Assembly (NCBI GenBank): GCA_004193205.1
Contig: RZUM01000002.1
Span: 992,001 to 1,056,000, forward strand
Reading direction: 5' to 3'
Source of the DNA: Gordonia sediminis
GTDB taxonomy: Bacteria > Actinomycetota > Actinomycetes > Mycobacteriales > Mycobacteriaceae
Length of the DNA stretch: 64,000 nt
Shown: piece by piece, positions 24,317 through 32,780 of the stretch
How the letters are laid out: each line of letters starts with the position of its first letter
Numbering within the stretch: the stretch's first letter is position 1
Program-made: the position numbers and the translations under genes
The notes under the pieces: generated by a model
The model's input: only the letters and a program-made list of their open reading frames with translations
Told to the model about the DNA's origin: nothing
Databases searched by the model: none

Positions 24317-25548
24317 CGTTCGCCTCCTGGGGTCGTGGGGACTGCGGTGGCCCGGTCCAGTTGGGCCGTGATGAGAGCGTCGGCGAGTCCGAGATAGCGT
24401 GCGCCGGGTTCGTGGCCGGCGACGGCCGCCATCGAACGCTGTTCGGAGGTCATGGCATCGCCGGCGGCGCTCAGATTCGCGAACATGCGATCGGTGTGGA
24501 CGCGCAGTCCCTCGACCAGGGCCGTCGTCTGCCGGCCGGCGACGACGCTGTGCCGCACCAGGGTCCGCAGGGCATCCCATTCGGCATGCCACGCACCCGA
24601 CGACCGCTCCTCGAGCGCGTCGGCCGCAGCCAGATGCAGGGTGGCCCCCAGGGCCGGGGCGGCGAGAGCCGCACGCCGGATCTGCACCGAGAGAACGGGA
24701 TTGGCCTTGTGCGGCATCGTCGACGACCCGCCGCCGGCGCCCTCGGCCACCTCCCCGATCTCGGGACGCGACAGAGTCAGCACATCGTTGGCGAGATGTC
24801 CCCACGCGTCGGTACACCCGACCGCGGCGTCCCCGCAGCGGGTGATCGCAGTCCGCACCGAATGCCACGGCGGCGCCGGACTCAGGCCCAGCTCGTGGGC
24901 CGCCACGGCGGTCGCCTCGCTCGCGGCGCCGCGCGGGTCGGGCAGGTCCGCGCCCAGCTCGACGACGGCCGCCAATGTTCCTGCGGCACCGCCGATCTGA
25001 ACCGGGAACGTCAGAGCGGTCAGCTGCTCGTGGGCATCGAGCACCCCGCGCAGCCACTGTGCGGCCTTGAGTCCGAACGTCGTCGGCACCGCGTACTGGG
25101 TCAGCGTGCGCGCGGCCATCATCGTGGCGCGGTGGTCGTCGGCGAGGCGGGCGAGCGTGGCGATCTGCGCTTCGAGGTCGGCGCGCACCACGGCGAAGGC
25201 GTCGACCACGCAGAGGATGAGCGCGGTGTCGACGACGTCCTGGCTGGTGAGCCCGCGGTGCAGCCAGCCCGCTGCGCTCGGATCACCCAGTCCGGCCCGC
25301 AACGTCTTCACGAGCGGGATCACCGGATTGCCACCGGATTCGGCGGCCACGGCGATGGCTTCGGGGTCATCGGCGGAGAGCAGGCCGCGGAGCCGGTCAG
25401 CGGTGACCGCGGCGGTTGCCGGCGCGATCCCCGCCTTCGTCAACGCCGCCGACCACGCCGCCTCGACGCGGATCATCGCGTCGAGGACGGCGGAGTCGGA
25501 GAAGTGGCGCGCGGCGTGCTGGTCGCCGGGCCAGAGCAGGTCGGTCAC
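24313..25548 (-). CDS. pcaB: 3-carboxy-cis,cis-muconate cycloisomerase
   Basis: 411 residues of the fumarase/aspartase superfamily. The signature loop GGGSSTMPHKANPV lies near 268-281, with GLTSQDVVDTAL (~97) as the second conserved region. It lactonises 3-carboxymuconate, the product of PcaHG. The gene overlaps pcaG upstream and pcaC downstream by four bases each. Length is normal for actinobacterial PcaB. Confidence 0.95.
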   Translation of the reverse strand: MTDLLWPGDQHAARHFSDSAVLDAMIRVEAAWSAALTKAGIAPATAAVTADRLRGLLSADDPEAIAVAAESGGNPVIPLVKTLRAGLGDPSAAGWLHRGLTSQDVVDTALILCVVDAFAVVRADLEAQIATLARLADDHRATMMAARTLTQYAVPTTFGLKAAQWLRGVLDAHEQLTALTFPVQIGGAAGTLAAVVELGADLPDPRGAASEATAVAAHELGLSPAPPWHSVRTAITRCGDAAVGCTDAWGHLANDVLTLSRPEIGEVAEGAGGGSSTMPHKANPVLSVQIRRAALAAPALGATLHLAAADALEERSSGAWHAEWDALRTLVRHSVVAGRQTTALVEGLRVHTDRMFANLSAAGDAMTSEQRSMAAVAGHEPGARYLGLADALITAQLDRATAVPTTPGGER

Positions 25549-26099
25549 CGGCCACCGTAGTCGAGGAAGACGGTCTCCGCCTCGCCCTGCAGATGGATGT
25601 CGAAGCGGTATCCGTCGTCCTCGGCGGTGGCGATCATGGTCGCGCGACGGTCCTCCGGAAGGGAGTTCAGCAGCGCATCCGCTGCCAGGGCCTCGGTGTC
25701 GCCCGGCAGGTAGGCACGGGTGATCAGCCGATCGAGCAGGCCGCGGGCAAAGACACAGACCGAGAAGAACGGTGCGGCACCGGGACTCATCGACCCGGGT
25801 GCGACGGTGGCGACGGTGTAATGGCCGGTGCGATCGGTCTGCACCCGACCGAATCCGGTGAAGGTGAATCCGTCGCGCCGCATCGAGCCGTGTTCCTGAC
25901 TGACCTTGCCGTCGCCGTCGGGCTGCCAGATCTCGACCAATGCGTCCGGGATCGGACTACCTGCCCCATCGAACACGGTGCCGTGCAGTCGAATCCGGTC
26001 CGGATGTCCCGGTGACACGAGTTCCGGTCCGCCACCGAAGGGCAATGCGTAGTGGAAGAAGGGTCCGACCGTCTGGCCGGGGGTGGGTGCGAGTGTCAC
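25545..26099 (-). CDS. pcaG: Protocatechuate 3,4-dioxygenase alpha subunit
   Basis: 184 residues from the GTG at 26099, which overlaps the pcaH stop (GTGA); starts further upstream are inside pcaH. It begins TLAPTPGQTVGPFFHYALP and carries the intradiol fold segment IPDALVEIWQPDGDGK (~50-65) and the C-terminal EDDGYRFDIHLQG. The alpha subunit lacks the full set of iron ligands, which are in PcaH, but contributes to the substrate pocket. Together they open protocatechuate to 3-carboxy-cis,cis-muconate. Confidence 0.95.
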   Translation of the reverse strand: MTLAPTPGQTVGPFFHYALPFGGGPELVSPGHPDRIRLHGTVFDGAGSPIPDALVEIWQPDGDGKVSQEHGSMRRDGFTFTGFGRVQTDRTGHYTVATVAPGSMSPGAAPFFSVCVFARGLLDRLITRAYLPGDTEALAADALLNSLPEDRRATMIATAEDDGYRFDIHLQGEAETVFLDYGGR

Positions 26100-26932
26100 T
26101 GCTGTTCCTCCATCGGAGTCGAAGCGGAGCCGGTCAGCACGATGTCCCAACGGTAGCCGGTGCACCATTCGTGCTCGGTCAGATCGTGGTCGTAGTTGGC
26201 GACGAGTCGGTCGCGCGCCTGCTGATCGACGATGGCCTGGTAGATCGGGTCGAACGCGAACAGCGGATCGCCAGGGAAGTACATCTGGGTGACCAGACGC
26301 TGGGTGAACGCGGTACCGAACACCGAGAAATGGATGTGCGCGGGCCGCCAGGCGTTGTGGTGGTTCTTCCACGGATAGGGGCCGGGCTTGATGGTGGTGA
26401 ACTTGTACCAGCCGTCGTTGTCGGTGATGCAGCGGCCGACGCCGGTGAAGTTGGGGTCGATCGGCGCCGGGTGCTGGTCGCGCTTGTGGATGTAGCGGCC
26501 GGCGGCGTTGGCCTGCCACACCTCGACGAGCTGGTTACGCACGGGTCGTCCGTCGCCGTCGAGGACACGTCCGGTGACGATGAGCCGTTCACCGACCGGG
26601 TCACCGTTGTGCTGGATGGTGAGATCGGCCTCGAGCGGGTCCACATCGCGATGCCCGAACGCCGGCGACCACAGCTCGATGCCCTCCGGGTCGGAGTGGT
26701 GGAAGTTCTTGGTGGGGTGGCGCAGCAGGCTGGAGCGGTAGGGCGGGAAGTTCAGGCGTGGCGCCGTCTCCGGTGCCGCCCCGGCCGCTTGGCCGGCGGC
26801 GTACTCGACGCCGATCGCGGCGATCTCTTCGCTGATCTGCTGTTGTGTGCCGTGGGCGGCGTCTGACGAGATGTGGCCGTGTTCTTCGAACACCTCCGAC
26901 TCGTCGGTGCCTTCGATCAGTGGTGTGGCCAT
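26096..26932 (-). CDS. pcaH: Protocatechuate 3,4-dioxygenase beta subunit
   Basis: 278 residues. The non-heme Fe(III) ligands are visible in DNDGWYKFTTIKPGPYPW (two Tyr, ~170-185) and RPAHIHFSV (two His, ~195-203); NQLVEVWQANAAGRY marks the intradiol core. The N-terminal ~40 residues are an extension beyond the usual start of the core and are acidic. The gene overlaps pobA by 16 bases, so 4-hydroxybenzoate hydroxylation and ring cleavage are co-expressed. Confidence 0.95.
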   Translation of the reverse strand: MATPLIEGTDESEVFEEHGHISSDAAHGTQQQISEEIAAIGVEYAAGQAAGAAPETAPRLNFPPYRSSLLRHPTKNFHHSDPEGIELWSPAFGHRDVDPLEADLTIQHNGDPVGERLIVTGRVLDGDGRPVRNQLVEVWQANAAGRYIHKRDQHPAPIDPNFTGVGRCITDNDGWYKFTTIKPGPYPWKNHHNAWRPAHIHFSVFGTAFTQRLVTQMYFPGDPLFAFDPIYQAIVDQQARDRLVANYDHDLTEHEWCTGYRWDIVLTGSASTPMEEQQ

Positions 26933-28104
26933 CCTGTGTACCCTTCTGCGAGATAGGTGGAGCCGGCCTCCGAAGAGACCAGGGTCTGGAGTTCTCCGAG
27001 CTGACGTTGTTCATCGAAATCCGATGCGCCGGAGACATTGTGGAGCATCGTGGTCATCCAGTAGGAGAAGTGCTGCGCCTTCCACACTCGCGACAGTGCG
27101 CGGTCGGTGTAGGTGTCGAGGGCGTCGTCGTCGTTCTTGTTCAGGGCCCGGTCGATCACCTCGGCGAGCACCCGCACGTCCGACAGCGCGAGGTTCAGGC
27201 CCTTGGCACCGGTCGGCGGGACGGTGTGTGCAGCGTCGCCGGCGAGCAGCAGTTTGCCGTGGCGCATCGGGGATTGCACGAAGCTGCGGAACGGCAGCAC
27301 CGTGCGTTCCAGCACCGGACCTTCCTTGAGCCGGAATCCGTCTTTGCCGGACAGGCGGGTATGCAACTGCTCCCAGATGCGGTCGTCGGACCAGTCGTCG
27401 GGATTCTCGGTCGGGTCACACTGGAAATACATGCGCTGCACTGTGTCGGTGCGCTGGCTGATCAGGGCGAATCCCTCGGGTGACCGGTTGTAGATCAGTT
27501 CGGGGGCGCTCGGCGGGGCTTGCACCATCACGCCGAACCAGGCGAACGGGTACTCGCGGAAATACAGGTGCGGGTCGGGAACGAGCTTGCGGCAGATGCT
27601 GCGCGAACCGTCGGCGCCGACGACCAGCTCGGCGGTGATCTCATGCCGGGCGCCGTCGGCGTCGGTGTAGCGGACGGTGGGTGCGTCTTCGACGCCGCTC
27701 ACCTCGGTGTCGGTGATGCCGTAGCGCAGGTCGCCGCCGTCGCGGGTGCGGGTGCGGTGCAGGTCGATGAAGACGTCGGTCTGCGGATACAGCCAGCATG
27801 ACGCTCCGGTCAGCTTCTGGAAGTCGATGCGGTGGCTGACGCCGCCGAAGCGCAGCGCGATGCCCTCGTGCTCGTGACCGTCGGTGAGCACCCGATCCGA
27901 CGCGCCCGAGTCGACAAGCAGCCGCACGCTGTCGCGTTCGAGGATGCCGGCCCGATGGGTGGTCTCGATCTGGTGGACGGTCCGGTTATCGACGACGACG
28001 CTCTCGATCCCCGCGACATGCAAGAGATGGGACAGCATCAGTCCTGCCGGACCGCCGCCGACGATGGCGACCTGTGTCCGTGTGGTGTCCGCAACCGGCG
28101 TCAT
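26917..28104 (-). CDS. pobA: 4-hydroxybenzoate 3-monooxygenase
   Basis: 395 residues, the typical PobA length. FAD-binding GGGPAGLMLSHLL (~16-28), the DG motif in VVGADGSRS (~158-166) and the GD motif GKLLLAGDAAHTVPPTGAKG (~280-299) are all present. It hydroxylates 4-hydroxybenzoate to protocatechuate with NAD(P)H. It leads the operon pobA-pcaH-pcaG-pcaB-pcaC, and its promoter region (28105-28213) holds an inverted repeat. 4-hydroxybenzoate is the expected product of the nearby cou genes. Confidence 0.95.
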   Translation of the reverse strand: MTPVADTTRTQVAIVGGGPAGLMLSHLLHVAGIESVVVDNRTVHQIETTHRAGILERDSVRLLVDSGASDRVLTDGHEHEGIALRFGGVSHRIDFQKLTGASCWLYPQTDVFIDLHRTRTRDGGDLRYGITDTEVSGVEDAPTVRYTDADGARHEITAELVVGADGSRSICRKLVPDPHLYFREYPFAWFGVMVQAPPSAPELIYNRSPEGFALISQRTDTVQRMYFQCDPTENPDDWSDDRIWEQLHTRLSGKDGFRLKEGPVLERTVLPFRSFVQSPMRHGKLLLAGDAAHTVPPTGAKGLNLALSDVRVLAEVIDRALNKNDDDALDTYTDRALSRVWKAQHFSYWMTTMLHNVSGASDFDEQRQLGELQTLVSSEAGSTYLAEGYTGWPHH

Positions 28105-28179
28105 TCCTGTTCTCCGCTTCTGTGATCTGTGACGATGTTCAAAAGGTACGAGGCCGGACTCACAGATGTCGATGCGGAG

Positions 28180-28196
28180 TTTTCATTGAGTGAAAG
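28180..28196. promoter_or_regulatory. Inverted repeat upstream of pobA
   Basis: TTTCA-N5-TGAAA (28181-28195), extendable to TTTTCA/TGAAAG, lies 76 bases upstream of the pobA start in the only non-coding stretch before the operon. It is a candidate site for the IclR regulator at 23099-23860. Confidence 0.45.
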
Positions 28197-28213
28197 TCAG
28201 CGGAATCTGGTCG

Positions 28214-29512
28214 TCAGAGGGCGTACCCGAGTCTGAGCAGCGCGGTGCGGAATTTGGACTCGTGCTCGGCCGCGACACCGAGGTGTCGATCACCGAGCGG
28301 GCGGCACAGCGAACGGAGCGTGCGGTCGCGCGCTATCAGCAAGGCGACGGCCGGATCGGCGCACTCGATGACCCGGAGATGTCCGAGGTCGGCGAGTTGA
28401 GCGCCACGTCGGCGGACATCGTCGACCAAGGTGGTCAACGTCGACGGCAATTCGTGGTCGGTCCGGTCGGTCAGGAAGGTGATGAACTCGCTGAGGTCTC
28501 GGCCGTCGCCGAACGCTGCGGTGAGGGTGGCCGACGACACTGTCCAGGTGTAGTCGGCGGTCTGTGTGGCGAAGGCGTTCATGGTGAGCCGTTCTGCCGT
28601 GCTGATGTCGTGGGTGACCACGATGTCGAGGTTGGGCAGCATGGTCAGCGACGATGTCGCTGTGGAGTCGTCGCCAGTCGGCTCGAAGGTGTCGGCGAGG
28701 CCCAGCGCGTAGGCGCCCAGTGGCGTGGGCCGTATCGCTCGCAGGCCGTCGTATCTGCTGAGTGCGTCGATGTAGTCGCTGCCCCAATTGTCGTAGTAGT
28801 CGTCGCGGGCACCGATGGGATTGCGGTAATCGAGATCCACCAGGCCCAACGTGCCGGCGTACTCGAAGGTCACCGCCAAGGTGTAGCGCCCCTCGAGCAG
28901 CGACCAGCCGTGGTAGTCGGCGTACCCGAAGCTCCCGTACTCGGGGTCGACGAGGTAGAGCCTCCACAGGGCCCGTTCGCTGCGCGCGATGGTGGGATCG
29001 AGATGCTTCCGGCGCATGGTTGAGAACAGCGTGTCGATGTCTATCCACTCACCCGGGGGGCACGTGGCCAGCCCCGCGGCGACCGTCGCGCGGCGGGTCT
29101 TCACCGCGCTGAGCACATTGGTCGCGCGCTGCCCCTTGATCGCTTCGATGCGGCTGAACTCGTCGATCGCACCGTGGGTGAGCCAGCGGCGCCACAGGTC
29201 GCGGATGATCTCGGCGGGCGGTTTGCTGAGTGCAGCACGACCTTTCGGGCTCAGGGTCAGTCGTGTGCCCTCGAGTTTGGCCAGCCCGCCGGACTGGATC
29301 AGAAGCGGCCAGGCGAACGCCGCGATCGGGTCGAGGAGGTAGAAGTCGCCATTCACCAAATGGCTTGCGACGGTAGCTACCGTTTCAAGGGAAGGCCGTG
29401 CGGTCTTGGCACTGCACTTGAGCTGGCCTGACGCGCACAATTCCAAGACCGCTCGCAGATTGGTCAATGCCTCCTGCTCGGTCAGCCGCACTTCACGGGC
29501 GTCGTCGGCCAT
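28214..29512 (-). CDS. Helicase-associated (XPB/Ssl2-like) domain protein without helicase
   Basis: 432 residues. The C-terminal half (from ~285) reads SLTMLPNLDIVVTHDISTAERL, then LSEFITFLTDRTDHELPSTLTTLVDDV and LRVIECADPAVALLIARD, the pattern of the helicase-associated (Helicase_C_3, XPB/Ssl2 N-terminal-like) domain found in actinobacterial proteins. The N-terminal part looks like a winged-helix segment (GLAKLEGTRLTLSPKGRAAL ~75-95). No Walker motifs are present. It lies between the pobA promoter and the SOS-boxed DUF222 gene. A nucleic-acid-binding role is inferred; the domain call is by eye and only moderately certain. Confidence 0.5.
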   Translation of the reverse strand: MADDAREVRLTEQEALTNLRAVLELCASGQLKCSAKTARPSLETVATVASHLVNGDFYLLDPIAAFAWPLLIQSGGLAKLEGTRLTLSPKGRAALSKPPAEIIRDLWRRWLTHGAIDEFSRIEAIKGQRATNVLSAVKTRRATVAAGLATCPPGEWIDIDTLFSTMRRKHLDPTIARSERALWRLYLVDPEYGSFGYADYHGWSLLEGRYTLAVTFEYAGTLGLVDLDYRNPIGARDDYYDNWGSDYIDALSRYDGLRAIRPTPLGAYALGLADTFEPTGDDSTATSSLTMLPNLDIVVTHDISTAERLTMNAFATQTADYTWTVSSATLTAAFGDGRDLSEFITFLTDRTDHELPSTLTTLVDDVRRRGAQLADLGHLRVIECADPAVALLIARDRTLRSLCRPLGDRHLGVAAEHESKFRTALLRLGYAL

Positions 29513-29582
29513 GCTTCATCCTCACTCACCTGCAGCCGGGAGGTTCGCGTTCATGATGGCACGGGAAGTCACCATGCAGAAC

Positions 29583-30896
29583 TCAGGCCACCGCCAACCA
29601 CTGGTGGAATCGGATCTCGGCCCGACTGATCTCGCCGGGCCGGTAGCCCACGGCGGCCGGCGCGGTGGTGCTGTGGCAGTCGCCGGTCGGCGTGGTCACG
29701 TTCATGGTGTGTCCGCGGTCCGACCTGTACACACGATAGATCCAGCCGGGCATTTCCTTGGCACGGTTGTGCGTTCGGCAGCAGCCATCGGCGTTGTCGA
29801 CGTTCGTTGCGCCGCCGTCAGCGTGGGACTTCGCGTGGTCGATCTCGGCGATCACGTTGCCGCAGTATGCGGTGCGGCACCATCTATCGCGCACTCGCAC
29901 CAGATGCGCCAAGCCCTTCGGGAAGGCGCGGGCGCGTGACTCCATGGAGACGAGCGTTCCGTCGTCGGGCCGGGCGAACAGTCGCCGCAGAGTCGTCTCG
30001 GTCTCGGCAAGATCGAGTCCGTCGACAATCATCCGCCGCGCCATGGCGGCGGGGATCGGCCCCTGCCCCGGGATCTCGGCGACCTCGTCGCTGAGGCCCA
30101 GGAGGCTGTCGGTAGAGATGACCAGGTTCACCGCAACCGGCACGGCCTGCGCGGTAGCCTGTCCGGTGACTCGTTCGACGAGTGTGTCGGCCATGATCTG
30201 GTCACGGGTGCGGTCGTCGCCGCCAATCACGCTGTCCGCGTGTCGTTTCAGTGCCGCGTATACCGCAACACCCTGCTTCATCGGCAGCAGTGCAGTGACC
30301 TTCGCCATCAGGTCAGGCGCCGGTCGACTGGTGACGCGACGATGCTTCTCGGCCTTGGCCGCCCGTCCGACCACCGCATGCGGATCGAGTTCGTAGGCGT
30401 GCTTCTTGGCGTCGGCATCGATTTGCTTGTCGCTCTTGCCGATCAGCGACTCGGGATGGGCGCACATCCGCCGGTCGATCTCTTCGCGGGCCTCGCGTGT
30501 GAGGTATCCGGTTTCGCGGACCAGGATGGTGGCGCGCCATTCGGTGAGTACACCGGTCTGCAGCGCGGCGTAGGTGTGGGGCATCTCGTTCATGGCGCGG
30601 GCGAATCCGAGATACTGTGCACCCTTCTGCGGGGACGCCTTGCGCGCCAGACCGATCTCGGCCGACAGCCCACGCCCCTGCCGCGCCTTCGGGACCTTAC
30701 GTGCGACCTCGTCGACGTTGCGCAGCTCATCGTAGCGACCGGCCTCGCGGGCCTGTGCTGCGGCGGCCGCGGACTTGATCTCCTCGAGAACAGTCAGGCG
30801 TTGGGCCGCCTGCGATTCGGTATCGGCCGCGGGCATCTCTATCAATTCGGTAATCAGACCCCGCAGATCGTCGTCGGTTGCCAGTATCGGAACCAC
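29583..30896 (-). CDS. DUF222 / HNH endonuclease protein (REP13E12 family)
   Basis: 437 residues from GTG 30896. An ATG at 30935 is also in frame, but the SOS box would then lie inside the coding region, so the later start is preferred. The DUF222 domain fills residues ~10-320. The HNH nuclease is DRWCRTAYCGNVIAEIDHAKSH (cited in part, ~350), then NADGCCRTHNRAKEMPG. These genes are multi-copy in mycobacteria and relatives, are often LexA-controlled and behave as dispersed, possibly mobile elements. A perfect LexA box precedes this copy. Confidence 0.88.
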   Translation of the reverse strand: MVPILATDDDLRGLITELIEMPAADTESQAAQRLTVLEEIKSAAAAAQAREAGRYDELRNVDEVARKVPKARQGRGLSAEIGLARKASPQKGAQYLGFARAMNEMPHTYAALQTGVLTEWRATILVRETGYLTREAREEIDRRMCAHPESLIGKSDKQIDADAKKHAYELDPHAVVGRAAKAEKHRRVTSRPAPDLMAKVTALLPMKQGVAVYAALKRHADSVIGGDDRTRDQIMADTLVERVTGQATAQAVPVAVNLVISTDSLLGLSDEVAEIPGQGPIPAAMARRMIVDGLDLAETETTLRRLFARPDDGTLVSMESRARAFPKGLAHLVRVRDRWCRTAYCGNVIAEIDHAKSHADGGATNVDNADGCCRTHNRAKEMPGWIYRVYRSDRGHTMNVTTPTGDCHSTTAPAAVGYRPGEISRAEIRFHQWLAVA

Positions 30897-30910
30897 CCCC
30901 AAATGGTGTG

Positions 30911-30926
30911 TCGAACGTATGTTCGA
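30911..30926. promoter_or_regulatory. LexA (SOS) box
   Basis: TCGAACGTATGTTCGA is a perfect 16-base match to the actinobacterial SOS consensus CGAAC-N4-GTTCG with matching outer bases. It lies 15 bases upstream of the preferred GTG start of the DUF222/HNH gene, where bound LexA would block transcription. Confidence 0.85.
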
Positions 30927-31001
30927 GTGTATCAAAGGTGATGCCTACCAGCAAGGTTCAGGCCGGCGTACCCACGGGACCTCCGCACCACGAAGACGAA
31001 G

Positions 31002-31041
31002 ACTCCCACTTACACACAGGACTCTGTGTGTAAGTGGGAGT
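31002..31041. terminator. Strong hairpin, likely terminator of the glx operon
   Basis: An 18-bp perfect stem (A plus CTCCCACTTACACACAG) closed by a GACT tetraloop lies 44 bases after the glxD stop, read leftward. It sits between glxD and the DUF222 promoter and would insulate the SOS-controlled gene from the glx operon. Confidence 0.75.
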
Positions 31042-31084
31042 TCAGGTGTTGCGTCTCAGCGTGCCGACGCAGACGTCTGAGCGG

Positions 31085-32416
31085 TCACAGCCCAGCCCCT
31101 GGAATCCACGAGGTACCGGCGAGCGGCACCCGCGCCATCGCGGCCGCCTCGATGGAGATCGCGACAAGGTCCTCCGGCTCGAGATGCTGCAGGTGAGCCT
31201 TCCCGCAGGCGCGGGCGATGGTCTGGGCCTCCATGGTCATCACACGCAGGAAGTTGGCCAGGCGACGACCCCCCTCGACGGGATCGAACCGCGCCGACAG
31301 TTCCGGGTCCTGCGTGCTGATGCCCGCCGGGTCCCGGCCGTCCTGGAAGTCGTCGTAGTAGCCGGCCGCCGAACCCAAGGCCTCATACTCCGCCGCGTAG
31401 CGAGGATCGTTGTCGCCCAGTGCGATCAGAGCCGCGGTCCCGATGGCGACGGCGTCGGCACCGAGTGCCATGGCCTTCGCGACATCGGCGCCGTTGCGGA
31501 TGCCGCCGGAGACGATCAGTTGCACCTCACGGTGCACACCGAGTTCCTGCAACGCCTGCACGGCCTGCGGGATGGCGGCCAGCGTCGGGATGCCGACGTG
31601 CTCGATGAAGACCTCCTGGGTGGCAGCGGTGCCGCCCTGCATGCCGTCGACGACGACGACATCGGCGCCGGAGTGCACCGCGAGCTTCACGTCGTAGTAG
31701 GTGCGGGTGGCACCGACCTTGACGTAGATCGGCTTCTCCCAGTCGGTGATCTCACGCAGCTCGTTGATCTTGATCGCGAGGTCGTCGGGACCGGTCCAGT
31801 CGGGATGGCGGCACGCACTGCGCTGGTCGATACCCTCAGGCAGGGTGCGCATCGAGGCGACGCGTTCGGAGATCTTCTGCCCGAGCAGCATTCCGCCTCC
31901 GCCGGGCTTGGCACCCTGGCCGAGCACGACCTCGATGGCGTCGGCGCGACGCAGATCGTCGGGGTTCATGCCGTAACGCGACGGGAGATATTGGTAGACG
32001 AGGTGCTTGGACTGACCGCGCTCCTCGGGGGTCATGCCGCCGTCACCAGTGGTCGTCGACGTGCCGACCTCCGACGCACCGCGCCCGAGCGCCTCCTTGG
32101 CACCGGCCGACAGCGCGCCGAAGCTCATCCCGGCGATGGTGACCGGCGTGTCGAGATGCAAGGGGTACTTGGCATTCCGGCTGCCGAGCACCACGTCGGT
32201 GTCGCAGCGCTCCCGGTACCCCTCCAGCGGGTAGCGCGACATCGAGGCGCCGAGGAAGAGCAGGTCGTCGAAGTGCGGGAGTTTGCGCTTGGCGCCCCAC
32301 CCGCGGATGTCGTAGATGCCGGTGTCGGCGGCCCGCTGGATCGCGGCGATGGTGGTGCGGTCGAAGGTGGCGGACTCGCGGAGTCCGCGCTGTTCGACGC
32401 TCAGGTTGTCGGTCAT
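31085..32416 (-). CDS. glxD: GlxD / N-methylglutamate synthase subunit C-like (GltB FMN domain)
   Basis: 443 residues matching the FMN-binding synthase domain of large-subunit glutamate synthase: VTIAGMSFGALSAGAKEALG (~92-111), GQGAKPGGGGMLLGQKI (~163-179), VDGMQGGTAATQEVF (~260) and LIVSGGIRNGADVAKAMALGA (cited in part). With GlxB and GlxC it makes a three-piece glutamate synthase-like enzyme. The same three-subunit set, beside a type III glutamine synthetase, is N-methylglutamate synthase in methylamine users. GGAGA precedes the ATG. It is separated from glxC by 364 bases of repeats. Confidence 0.88.
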   Translation of the reverse strand: MTDNLSVEQRGLRESATFDRTTIAAIQRAADTGIYDIRGWGAKRKLPHFDDLLFLGASMSRYPLEGYRERCDTDVVLGSRNAKYPLHLDTPVTIAGMSFGALSAGAKEALGRGASEVGTSTTTGDGGMTPEERGQSKHLVYQYLPSRYGMNPDDLRRADAIEVVLGQGAKPGGGGMLLGQKISERVASMRTLPEGIDQRSACRHPDWTGPDDLAIKINELREITDWEKPIYVKVGATRTYYDVKLAVHSGADVVVVDGMQGGTAATQEVFIEHVGIPTLAAIPQAVQALQELGVHREVQLIVSGGIRNGADVAKAMALGADAVAIGTAALIALGDNDPRYAAEYEALGSAAGYYDDFQDGRDPAGISTQDPELSARFDPVEGGRRLANFLRVMTMEAQTIARACGKAHLQHLEPEDLVAISIEAAAMARVPLAGTSWIPGAGL

Positions 32417-32780
32417 GGTGTTCTCCGTGGGTCGTGGTTCGGGTTGTCGTAGTGGTGATCTCGATACGCCTCCGCCTCGCTGCGCTCGGAGGTGGCTACT
32501 CGATCAGCGGGAATGGCCCCCGCTGGTCGAGTGCCGCGACGAAGGAGCGGTGTCCCCCGCTGGTCAAGTGTCGCGACGAAGGAGCGGTGTCCCCCGCTGG
32601 TCGAGTGCCGCGACGAAGGAGCGGTGTCCCCCCGCTGGTCGAGTGCCGCGACGAAGGAGCGGTGTATCGAGACCACTTCAGCGAGAGAGGGAGTGATCTC
32701 GATACGCTGCCTCGCTTCGCTCGGAAGCTACTCGATCAGCGGGGCTGAGGTGTATCGAGACCACTCACCGCACGCATGGC
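32417..32780. repeat. Compound repeat between glxD and glxC
   Basis: Four tandem copies of a ~37-base unit (each beginning CGCTGGTC and containing CGCGACGAAGGAGCGGTGT) start at 32521, 32558, 32595 and 32633. They are flanked by two direct copies of an element running from CTCGATACGC to CTACTCGATCAGCGGG (about 32459-32511 and 32698-32742). Copies 1, 3 and 4 are nearly identical; copy 2 has CAAGTGTCGCG instead of CGAGTGCCGCG. The block splits the glx operon. It has the look of dispersed intergenic repeats of Gordonia-type genomes. No gene is evident in these 364 bases. Confidence 0.85.

Noticed and set aside
24313-28104. Housekeeping aspartase or fumarase call for the 24313-25548 gene
   Set aside because: The pcaH, pcaG and pcaC neighbours with four-base overlaps make PcaB the only sensible member of that superfamily.
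32459-32742. CRISPR array at the 37-base repeats
   Set aside because: The units are directly abutting with no unique spacers, and no cas genes are nearby.
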